Made by a program: the position numbers and the translations under genes. Shown here piece after piece: positions 55,879 to 64,000 of a DNA stretch of 64,000 nt; position 1 is the first letter of the stretch, and each line of letters opens with the position of its first letter. This DNA is from Calamus simplicifolius (lineage: Eukaryota > Streptophyta > Magnoliopsida > Arecales > Arecaceae). The notes below the pieces were generated by a model. The model did no database searches. It saw only the letters and a list, made by a program, of their open reading frames with translations, and had not been told where the DNA came from. The stretch covers positions 715,184 through 779,183 of the forward strand of contig UESW01004241.1 of the NCBI GenBank assembly GCA_900491605.1, written 5' to 3'.

Positions 55879-57240
55879 ATGGCTAATCAAAGTATTGATG
55901 ATCACTTAAGGATCATCACTGAACAACTAGCCCAAATGAACCAAGACATCAAGCAATCTGAGGCTAGATTAGGGTCCAGGTTCGATCAAGTCGAAACTAG
56001 GTTGGGCATCCTAGAAGAAGCCCATGAGCCTCACACTGAGTCTGATCATGAGACCCCACCTCATCCTAGGAGAGCCCAATAGCCTGACCTCTACATAAGG
56101 CCAAACCCTAGGAGACCACTTCAACCTGATCCAGTCCTAGATGTCCTCCCTAGGAGATCCAATCATGAGGTAGTAGACCAAGAAGAAAGAGCCCTTAGAA
56201 GTGTTAGACTTGAAGCACCTACTTTCAATGGCTCTATGAACCCTAAGGACTACCTAGATTGAGAGGAAGAGATGGACCAGTACTTTAACTGGTACGACAT
56301 GTCTGAAAAGCATAAGTTTAAGTTTTCCAAGCTCAAGTTAGTACGACAGGCTAAGTTATACTGGGCCACTTTAGAGCGAAGGCAATTATTAGAGGGAAGA
56401 GACCCCATAGTCACCTGGCATGCCATGAAGGCTAGACTTAGGTCCAATTATGTCCCCACATCGTATGAACAGAGCCTATTGGATCAGTGGCAGGGATTAA
56501 TTCAGGGTAGTAAAACTGTGAATGAATACATTACTACATTCCAAGAGTATACCATGAGGTGTAATATCGTTCAGTCTGAGGAAGTCACCCTATCCAAGTT
56601 TAGGTATGGCTGAGAGAAGATATTCAAAGAGAACTCTACCTAAGAAGGGTACATGATTTAGAAGAAGCTTACCAAGTTGCTAGGGATTATGAACGTTTTC
56701 AGAGATGGCCACCCTATCGTAGATCAGAGGCTACCAAGAGCCCTAGCCCATATCCAGGATCTAGCCAGACCTATCCTAGTCCTCCCAGACCTACCCAGTA
56801 CTCAGACCCCCGCCAGACTTTTTTGAGTTGACCCAACACTAGCCGACCCAGTACAAGCCGAACTGAGTTGAGTCGACCCCATAATAGTACCCCTATACCC
56901 CAAAGAGAGGATAAGGGAAAATCTATAGAGGTCCAAAAATTCCAACCCCCAGATCAAATGCTTTAGATACAACAAATAGGACATATGATCAGCCAGTGCC
57001 CAGTCAGATCCCTTTATATAGATTAGTTACCTGAGACTGAATCTGAGTCCCTAGTTGAGCCTAAGGGAGAGATCTATGAGGCTGATACCCATCTGATAGA
57101 TGAGTACGATGGAGAGGAGGAAACATTTGAGTCTGAAGACCTACTAGGAGTGGTTAGATGTATCTTGACCCAGACTCAAACTAAGGACTAGAAAGATTGG
57201 CGTAGGACTAACATCCTACAAACTTTTGTTAAGATAGGGG
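55879..57240 (+). pseudogene. Element D gag, broken
   Basis: The start is chosen at the ATG at 55879 ('MANQSIDDHLRIITEQLAQM', a coiled-coil-like N-terminus). The gag core at 56170-56610 has 'LEAPTFNGSMNPKDYLD', then a TGA at the usual Trp, then 'KLVRQAKLYWATLERR' and 'SLLDQWQGLIQGSKTVNEY'. The zinc knuckle near 56957-57002 is damaged: the second Cys is Tyr, a TAG follows, and 'GHMISQCP' lies in another phase. Additional stops lie at 56080 and about 56612. Confidence 0.85.
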
Positions 57241-57244
57241 ATAA

Positions 57245-57877
57245 GTGCTCAAGATCATAGTGGATAGCGGGAGTTGTGTCAATGCCGTCTTTACCAATAC
57301 AGTTAAGTCATTAGGATTGACCACACTTCCCCATCCTAGTCCCTATAAAGTCTCGTGGGTAGATTCCACCTCTATCCCAATCAAGTCTAGATGCCAAATA
57401 CTAATCAAATTGCAAAATTATGAGGAAAAGGCCTGGTGCAATGTAATTCCTATGGGTGTTAGTAGTATTATATTAGGTCGACCTTGGCTTTATAATCACG
57501 ATGCCACCTTGTTTGGTCGATCCAACATCTGCTCTTTTAAACACAATGGAAACAAGTATGTGATACATCCAACTCCACCTAGGGACCCAATCAAGAAAGG
57601 ATCTAGCAACCTTAAGGATAGCAAGCCAAGAGTTAATCTGATTAAAGCTAAGGAATTAGAAAAGGACATCACTGAGGGTAATCCTGTTTGGATTTTGACC
57701 ACTAAAGAGATCTATGAATCAGTCCAAAAGGAACAACCCCCAGAAGTAATTGAGATCCTAGAGGAGTTTAAGGATGTCTTCCCTAAAGAATTGCCTAATC
57801 AGTTACCACCCCTGAGAAACATCCAACATGCCATTGACCTGATCCCAGGATCACCCTCCCAAACCTTTCCATTATAG
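57245..57877 (+). pseudogene. Element D aspartic protease and RT lead-in
   Basis: 'LKIIVDSGSCVNAVF' is the active-site motif. 'GVSSIILGRPWLYNHDATL' is the second conserved protease motif of Ty3/gypsy. The region then runs into 'VIEILEEFKDVFPKELPNQLPPLR', the usual lead-in to RT. A phase change at about 57875 precedes RT. Confidence 0.88.
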
Positions 57878-58500
57878 GATGAACCCCACTGAGCATCAAG
57901 AACTACAAAAACAAGTGGGAGAATTACTTAGGAAAGGTTTCATTAGGGAGAGCTTAAGTCCTTATGCAGTTCCTGCACTATTAACCCCTAAGAAGGATGG
58001 TACCTAGAGAATGTGCATGGACAGTAGGGCCATCAACAAAATCACTATCAAGTATAGGTTCCCTATCCCCAGACTAGATGACATGTTGGACATGATGGTG
58101 GGTGCCACTATCTTTTCCAAAATAGACCTTAAGAGTGGCTACCATCAGGTTAGAATTAGACCAGGGGATGAGTGGAAGACTGCATTTAAGACTAGAGATG
58201 GTCTATTTAAGTGGGTCGTGATGCCTTTTGGGCTGTCAAACGCACCTAGCACATTCATGAGAATCATGACCCAGGTCCTGAAAGAGTACACGAAAAATTC
58301 TTAGTGGTCTATTTTGATGATATATTAATTTATAGCAAGACCAAAGAGGACCATCTTAACATCTCAGATTAATCTGTCAGACCCTTAGAGAGAATAGCCT
58401 ATATGCAAACCTTAAGAAGTGTGATTTCATGATGCATAGGGTTATCTTTCTAGGTTTTATGGTAACCCAGAAGGTGTTTCAGCGGATCCTGAAAAGGTTA
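57878..58500 (+). pseudogene. Element D reverse transcriptase, broken
   Basis: 'PLLTPKKDGT' type sequence at about 57975, a TAG at the usual Trp (58006), then 'CMDSRAINKITIKYRFPIP', 'IFSKIDLKSGYHQVRI' and 'VVMPFGLSNAPSTFMRIM' (58011-58304). The active-site box 'VVYFDDILIYS' (about 58308-58340) is intact but in a shifted phase. The thumb/connection follows to 58500. Confidence 0.88.
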
Positions 58501-58526
58501 GGTCAGTCGTAGAGTGGCCGGTACCC

Positions 58527-59190
58527 ATGAACGTCCACAATGTCCGCAGCTTCCATGGCCTAGCAACCTTTTACAGGAGATTCATTAGGGGATTTAGCAC
58601 CATCGTCGCACCCATCACTGATTGTATTAGGAAGGGTAATTTTGAGTGGACTAAGTCAGCTAATAAGGCCTTCCTAGAGCTTAAGGATAGGATGACTCAT
58701 GCACCCATACTTAGACTTCCAGACTTTTCTAAGGTGTTTGAGGTTGCGTGCGATGCATCGGGAGTAGGCATAGGTGGAGTGTTAAGCCAAGAAAATCACT
58801 CCATAGCTTTCTTTAGTGAAAAACTAAATGAAGCTAAACTTAGATATTCCACCTATGATAAGGAATTCTATGCGGTAGTACAAGTCCTTAAGTATTAGAG
58901 ACATTACTTACTACCATAGGAGTTTGTCTTATTTTCTGATCATGAGGCACTCCGATTTCTGAACTCCCAAAAGAAGCTAAATTCTAGGCACGACAAATGG
59001 GTTGAATACATTCAGGCATACACTTTTATCCTGAAACACCATGCCGGTATAGAAAATAAGGTAGCAGACGCCCTAAGCCATAAGTCTTTGTTGTTGAGTA
59101 CTGTTAGCACCGAAGTTATAGGATTCGACCGGATAAAAGATGAGTATGAGACCTGTCATGACTTTGGTAAAATTTATAAGATCTTCAGCT
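58527..59190 (+). pseudogene. Element D RNase H
   Basis: 'VRSFHGLATFYRRFIRGFS' (RT tail), 'FEVACDASGVGIGGVLSQ' (catalytic D), 'AFFSEKLNEAKLRYSTYDKE' (E region), 'LFSDHEALRFLNSQ' (D) and 'VADALSHKS'. Stops at 58897 and 58918 interrupt it. Confidence 0.87.
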
Positions 59191-59289
59191 AGGGCCATCC
59201 AGTACCAGTGGAGATTATACCATCCAGGATGGTTACCTTTTTAGGGGCAATAGACTTTATATCCCTAGGACGTCACTTAGAGAATTCCT

Positions 59290-60586
59290 AGTCTGAGAAA
59301 CGTATGCTGGGGGATTAGCTGGTCATTTTGAAAGAGATAAGACTATTCTAGCGATAAAGGACCAATTTTACTGGCCAGGATTAAAAAGGCTCGTTGCCCT
59401 GATAATAGCCCGATGTTGACTTGTACCATTGCAAAACAGCAGAAGCAGAACATCGGTCTATATACTCCTTTACCAGTGCCTGATCGTCCTTGGCAAGACC
59501 TCAGTATGGACTTCATTCTAGGATTACCTAAAACTCAAAAGAAGCACGACTCCATCTTTGTAGTGGTCGATAGGTTCTCTAAGATGGCTCATTTCATCCC
59601 TTGTTCGCAAACCTTTGACGCGTCTAGGGTAGCCCGACTTTTCTTAGACAGCGTGGTCAAGCTCCATGGCCTACCTAAGACCATTATTTCTGATAGGGAT
59701 GTTAGGTTCACCAGCTACTTTAGGAAAATGCTATGGCATCTGTTAGGGACCAAACTTAATTTTTTCACAGCCTTTCACCCCCAAATGGATGGGCAAACTG
59801 AAGTGTGAACCATAGTCTAGGAAACCTTCTTAGGTGCCTTGTAGGCGAACACCTAGGGACGTGGGATTTATTACTACCTCGTGCAAAGTTTGCCTACAAT
59901 AGCTCAGTGAACAGGTCCATGGGCAAGAGTCCATTTGAGATAGTCCATGGGTACAAGCCTAATCGTCCACTTGATCTAATTCCTTTATCCCTCCACACAT
60001 GAGTCTCAAAGTCCGCACAAGCATTTGCACAACATATCAAAGACTTACATAAGGACATTAGCCAGAAAATAAATCTAAGTAATGAAACTTATAAAAGACT
60101 GGCTAACTCCCGAAGAAGAGCCAAAGAGTTCGATGTAGGGGATTATATCATGGTTAGGCTTAGGCCTGAACGGTTCCCACCAGGTACCGTTAAGAAACTT
60201 CACGCTCACGGAGCTGGTCCCTTTAAAATAATAGAGAAGGTAGGACCCAATGCCTATGTGCTAGATCTGCCCTCGGATTGGGGCATTAGCTCTACCTTCA
60301 ATATTGCAGACTTAGTAGAATATAGGGAACCGACAGCGATTCCTAGTGAGTACTTTGGACCTAACCCTCCTTTCATGAGCGAACCTACCAAGAGTGTCCA
60401 TCACCAATTTTACCTGAGCGAGGAGAGCGGATCAAGCGTATCCTAGACGATCAAGCCATTACGACCCGGAACCGCGGTTATCAATGCTACCTGGTCCGAT
60501 GGCAGGGTTGCCCCGAATCTGACGATTCATGGATTACTCGAGAGGACTTGCAACACCTCGACCTGGACCTACTAAAGAGATACTAG
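59290..60586 (+). pseudogene. Element D integrase with C-terminal chromodomain, broken
   Basis: The core at 59413-59808 has 'WQDLSMDFILGLPKTQ' and 'FVVVDRFSKMAHFI' (first D), 'TIISDRDVRFTSYF' (second D) and 'HPQMDGQTEV' (E). A phase change and stops follow at 59805-59820. The tail reads 'FAYNSSVNRSMGKSPFEIV' and then 'RPERFPPGTVKKLHAHGAGPF' in shortened form. After another phase change (about 60430) the chromodomain reads 'YLVRWQGCPESDDSW', ending at the TAG at 60586. Chromodomains are thought to steer chromovirus integration to particular chromatin. The zinc-finger part before 59413 contains stops. Confidence 0.88.
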
Positions 60587-60625
60587 AGCCAGAATGACCC
60601 ATACTCGACGGGGTCGAGTTCTTCC

Positions 60626-60640
60626 CACCCCGGGAGAATT
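60626..60640 (+). other. Element D polypurine-type tract
   Basis: 'caccccgggagaat' immediately before the 3' LTR. The GGGAGAA core is the likely plus-strand primer. Confidence 0.5.
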
Positions 60641-62129
60641 TGTGTGGGTACCAGAATCAAGCAGATGATTCTTAACCCTCTGTGGATATCTGATTAGTTA
60701 TGATTTAAGTCTTGAGTTGGAAAATAAAGTTTAGTTTATTTTAAGTCCTGTCCAATTCATTTTATTCTAAATTGAGTCATATCCAGTTCAATTTATTTTA
60801 ATGTGAGTCCTGCAATAAGTTCATCAGCTTACAAAAGGAGACATTAGTATTGGACCAGAAGACAAGGCCATCACAGTCAGATAGAGCAGCTACTAAATTC
60901 AAGTTGGTGCCACACCTACTTCAAGCAGCCCACATGCCACCTAGCAGAGCAAGCAACCTTTCCAATCTAGATGATCATTTTCCTCATTTGGACACCATAG
61001 ATTTCATGCCGAATCCAGCTGCCGCTGATTGCATCTAGAAGATCACCTTCCTCATCTGGACGCTACAGATTTCATGCCAAATTAAGTTGCTGCTGATTGC
61101 ATCTCAATCATATCTAGAAGATCACCTGCCTCATCTGGATGCCACAGATTTCATGCCGAATCCAGCTGCCACTGATTGCATCTAGAAGATCACCTTCCTC
61201 ATCTGGACGCTGCATATTTCATACCAAATTAAGCTGCCGCTGATTGCATCTCAATCATATCTAGAAGATCACCTGCCTCATCTAGATGCCACAGATTTCA
61301 TGCCGAATCCAGCTACCGTTGATTGCATCTAGAAGATCACCTTCCTCATCTGGATGCTGCAGATTTCATGCCAAATTTGATTAGGGCGCCTTTTTTTCCT
61401 TTTCTTTTCTCTCTTTCCATATCTGTATTTTCTTGGGCCCCAAGTCTCTTGCTCTATAAAAGAGACCCTCTTGTATGAATGATGTATCTTTTATTATTAA
61501 TCAATCAATCCAAGTTTTGAGTTATTATGATTTTTGTTAATTGGTTCTCTGGTGCTCTTGTTTTCCTCCTCCTGCGCGTGCCAACATCCCAAGTCTCTAG
61601 GAAAAACCCTGGCTGCCACCTTTGTCTTCCAATGGTGGACGCCCAAGAGCCCTTGGCCAGCCTCCCCTTTTCTCTACTCCTTCCTTGTCTCTTTGCCTCT
61701 ATTCTAAATTTTCTTTATTATTCTTTAACCCTTGTATGGTGATCTTGCAGATCCCTCAGTAGCCACAAATCTAGGATTCAAGGTGATCGTCATCCAGGTC
61801 AGCGGATACTTGGCCGCAGATCTGTGGGCTCAAGGCTTGGTCATCTAGGGCGCATCTGCTAGGTAGAGCAACCCCTTCAATACTTTGATCTTCCCCCTCT
61901 ATTAGGTACACCCTTCTAATCTACTAGTAACTTTATTGTAGGAGAGCAAGTCCTATCAGGGCTTTTTAGCCTCGGCGGTCCTTCTTCCTTATTTTTTTAG
62001 GAACTATTTCACATGCGGATTTACTGTGAATTTTCCTGAATCCCTCTTAGGCTATTACTTTGGAAGAATAATTAACTATAATTATTAATCATTAAAAAAA
62101 TTACTTGCATGTGAATCGGTCCTGCATCA
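60641..62129 (+). repeat. Element D 3' LTR
   Basis: Partner of 53775-55111 but 152 bp longer, because its subrepeats run A-B-A-B-A (about 60990-61380). It starts TT where the 5' copy has TG, and ends CCTGCATCA before ATAAG. Confidence 0.9.
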
Positions 62130-62134
62130 ATAAG
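62130..62134. repeat. target-site duplication ATAAG, right copy (element D)
   Basis: Exact repeat of 53770-53774. Confidence 0.9.
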
Positions 62135-62274
62135 TCCACACAAGGCATACATAAACTATCCAAAGCTGGCGTGTAGATACAAGTGCAAAAGAAAGATATT
62201 ATAATTCCTATACTCCTTTCGCTTGGCGGATGTAGGGCATGTGGTTGCACAAACTCAGGAGTATGGGGGGCATC

Positions 62275-62904
62275 TGTTGGGGCCAATGAGCCCCATGGGC
62301 AACGGTAATCTCACCGGGGTTAGACCAGTCGTTTTTGGAGTTGGCCCTCAGCCTCTTTCCCTCGTCCATGAACAGTGCTTGGCCTCTTTCTCTCGGCCAT
62401 GAACAGTGCTCAGCCATGAATAGTACTTGGCCTCTTTCCCTCAGCCATGAACAGTGCTTGGTCTCTTTCCTCGGCCATGAATAGTGCTTAGCCTCTTCCC
62501 CTTGGCCGTGAATAGTGCCATGCAAATGTTCGCCTACGGCCTTCTTTGGAGCTCATCTAAGGGCATGAACAGTGCCATGCACGTACTCTATAATCAATAC
62601 TCCACGAGGGACAGAGTCAGCTTCAACTCCAAATTTTATCTTCTGCCTCAGCGGCTACACTTTAAGGCCCGCATGCCTAACTTTATCGCCCATCACTGTC
62701 CACACAGGGCAGTGAAAGGATGGCATGGGGGACACATCTGGCAATTGCCGTAACGGTCGGCTACGCTTTGCAACAGCCTGCAACAGCTGTCCAAACCAAG
62801 TAATATCTGCCAACTATGCAGCCACCCATATTTGATGGGATATAGCCTACAACTCTGACAAATCATATGGAGGCCAGCCCCACTGTACTACCCCCATCAT
62901 CAAT
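62275..62904 (+). repeat. Element C 3' LTR, truncated by element E
   Basis: TGTTGGGGCCAATGAGCCCC matches the start of C's 5' LTR. Similarity continues to 'cccccatcatcaat' at 62904, where the 5' LTR carries on with 'gttctgacaagtgatc' (51042 onward) but here E starts. About 370 bp of LTR should lie beyond E, outside the window. Just before it, 'gtatggggggcatc' is a plausible polypurine tract. Confidence 0.88.
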
Positions 62905-63009
62905 TGATGCAAACAGGGTTGTAATGAGATATATGGACAAGTTGGACGCACGAAAAGCAGCCAAACCGAAGTAAGGACGAAGAGAAGTTATTTGAGAGCA
63001 AGGTTAGTT

Positions 63010-63178
63010 TGTTTCCTAAATTATTTTATTTCCTATAGCTTTTTGTTTCCTAAATTATTTTACTACCTATAGCTTTTTAGTTTCCTAAATTATTTTATTT
63101 CCTATAGCTTTTAGTTTCCTAAATTATTTATTTCCTATAGCTTTTTAGTGTCCTTAATTATTTTATTTTCTATAGACT
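63010..63178. repeat. 35-bp tandem repeats upstream of element E's TATA box
   Basis: Five copies with small indels, in the U3 part of the LTR. Confidence 0.85.
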
Positions 63179-63186
63179 ATAAATAG
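63178..63186 (+). promoter_or_regulatory. LTR TATA box (element E)
   Basis: TATAAATAG, in U3 just after the tandem repeats and about 160 bp before the LTR end. Confidence 0.7.
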
Positions 63187-63348
63187 TTGTTTTAGGGTTT
63201 TGAGACGGGGATCAATTTGATTAAAAAGTTGAAAAATTCATCTTGAGAGATGTTTTCTCTGAATCGCTTGCGAGTGATTGTTTATCTTGGAGTTCAGTCA
63301 TTGTTATTGAATTCTTGTTTATTCCAACGCTTTCGCACTGCATCAGAT

Positions 63349-63360
63349 TGGTATCAGAGC
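63349..63360 (+). other. Element E primer-binding site (tRNA-Met type)
   Basis: TGGTATCAGAGC, three bases after the LTR end. Confidence 0.9.
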
Positions 63361-63378
63361 AAGGTGAGTTCCTGCAAG

Positions 63379-64000
63379 ATGTCTTCTGGCAATGACGTCG
63401 ACGACGGTCGCACTCATGACGGTGCTCATAATGCAGGAGTCCAAGGGGCTAATCAACCGGTTCTAAGGACGAAGATAAATGTTACACATTGAAGATTGAG
63501 ACGGGTAGAGCAACTTGTTGAGACTTTGATCGGGCGATTTGATGCTATGAAGGTCGCTAATAATAGGGGTAGGATTGACGACAGAAGATGACCTAGGCCA
63601 TGAGAAGATTATGATATTCTAATCAATGAACCCATTCATGCAAATCGGAGGGTACAAATCTCTACTGTTGATTTAGAGGAAGAGGCAACCACCTATGAGG
63701 GGTGGCTATGGTGGAGGAAGAAACCGAAGGGAGTACCGCGATTATGATGATTATGATCACTCCGATGGAGGGGATTACCACCTAAGGGTAGATCTTCCTT
63801 ATTTCAATGGTACGTTTAATATTGAAGAATTTCTTGATTGGCTGACGGAGGTGGAGAGATTCTTTGATTACAAGGATGTGCCAGAAGAACGTAGGGTGAA
63901 AATGGTGGCGTGTAGGTTAAAGGGTGGTGCTTCCGCTTGGTGGAAGAGAGTGCAGAGTAGGCGGTTGAGAGAAGGGAGACACCCATGCGAACATGGATCC
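63379..64000 (+). pseudogene. Element E gag, broken and cut by the window end
   Basis: It starts at ATG 63379 (MSSGNDVDDGRTHDG) and stops at 63492. The continuation in other phases has 'VEQLVETLIGRFDAM' and then the gag core 'RVDLPYFNGTFNIEEFLDW', 'VERFFDYKDVPEERRVKMV' and 'RLKGGASAWWKRVQ' (about 63788-63955). These are typical of Ty3/gypsy gag with tRNA-Met priming. Phase changes lie at about 63500-63600 and about 63690-63720. Confidence 0.82.

Larger units (their letters stand above)
53775..62129 (+). mobile_element. Element D: Ty3/gypsy chromovirus nested in element C
   Basis: This is an 8.36-kb element. Its LTRs are 1337 and 1489 bp, with a tRNA-Met primer-binding site at 55115-55126. 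The order is gag, protease, RT, RNase H, integrase and a C-terminal chromodomain. The target duplication is ATAAG. The chromodomain after integrase defines the chromovirus branch. The 'RPERFPPGTVKKLHAHGAGPF' integrase tail suggests the CRM/Galadriel side of that branch, which I cannot settle without a tree. Many stops make this copy inactive. Confidence 0.93.
50396..62904 (+). mobile_element. Element C: non-autonomous relative of B, plus sense, interrupted by D and truncated by E
   Basis: The 5' LTR at 50396-51398 ends 'gatgatttggcatcaaca', the reverse complement of the way B's LTR starts. The primer-binding site GATTGGCATGCCAGAAAG follows. The interior carries a gag-start vestige, a repeat-rich segment, and the same non-coding block as B (20488-21060 in reverse). 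D splits that block at 53775. The remainder (62130-62274) leads to a 3' LTR starting TGTTGGGGCC at 62275, which breaks off at 62904 where E begins. Without D, at least 4.1 kb is present. No pol genes remain. Confidence 0.88.
62905..63345 (+). repeat. Element E 5' LTR (441 bp)
   Basis: It contains five 35-36-bp tandem units at about 63010-63178 ('tttcctaaattattttattt', then 'cctatagctttttag'). They lead directly into a TATA box at 63178-63186 (TATAAATAG). Confidence 0.82.
62905..64000 (+). mobile_element. Element E: Ty3/gypsy-type retrotransposon, left end only
   Basis: A short LTR (62905-63345, TGATGCAAAC...CTGCATCA) is followed by a tRNA-Met primer-binding site and a broken gag. The element continues past the window, so its lineage and its right end cannot be assigned. 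The insertion point in C's LTR predicts a right-hand target duplication of TCAAT. Confidence 0.85.

Overview
This is a stretch of a flowering-plant nuclear genome, probably a monocot (an inference from retroelement content and gene style; I cannot name the species). One host gene is recognisable: a SurE-type 5'-nucleotidase/phosphatase of 10 exons on the + strand (40820-47823). Nearly everything else is transposable elements in nested layers, with GC-rich minisatellites at the left edge.

Layout. 1-1159 is AT-rich with no gene. 1390-3065 holds three adjacent G/C-rich minisatellites, followed by an LTR-end-like sequence (to 3125) and about 950 bp of unassigned DNA. Element A (4084-16145, minus sense, target duplication ATCCC) is a decayed autonomous Tat-type Ty3/gypsy retrotransposon with gag, protease, RT, two RNase H domains, integrase, two tandem-repeat arrays behind pol, and an antisense ORF of the 'putative gypsy-type transposon' family. 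16151-18369 is AT-rich host DNA. Element B (18375-39160, minus sense, target duplication AAGGT) is a non-autonomous relative with about 2.1-kb LTRs, a gag vestige and a 24-bp minisatellite as its interior. Two younger elements sit inside B. The first is a SIRE-like Ty1/copia retrotransposon (22420-34569, target duplication GGTGC), which splits the 24-bp array and carries an env-like ORF and an internal 1.95-kb tandem duplication. The second is a 1.26-kb Mutator-like DNA transposon (37856-39111), which interrupts B's 5' LTR and has imperfect TIRs, a 10-bp target duplication and many GTGTCGTG-type subterminal motifs.

The SurE gene follows in host DNA, with a decayed RTE-type LINE in its long sixth intron. 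At 50396 element C (plus sense) begins, a relative of B. It is interrupted by D, a chromodomain-carrying Ty3/gypsy chromovirus (53775-62129, target duplication ATAAG). C's 3' LTR is cut at 62904 by E, another gypsy-type element that runs off the window.

The elements illustrate an autonomous/non-autonomous relationship. A, B and C share the same type of primer-binding site and gag start, so B and C could be mobilised by proteins of an A-like element. Almost every coding region, including the host gene, carries single-base frameshifts, so either decay or residual assembly indels (or both) must be considered.
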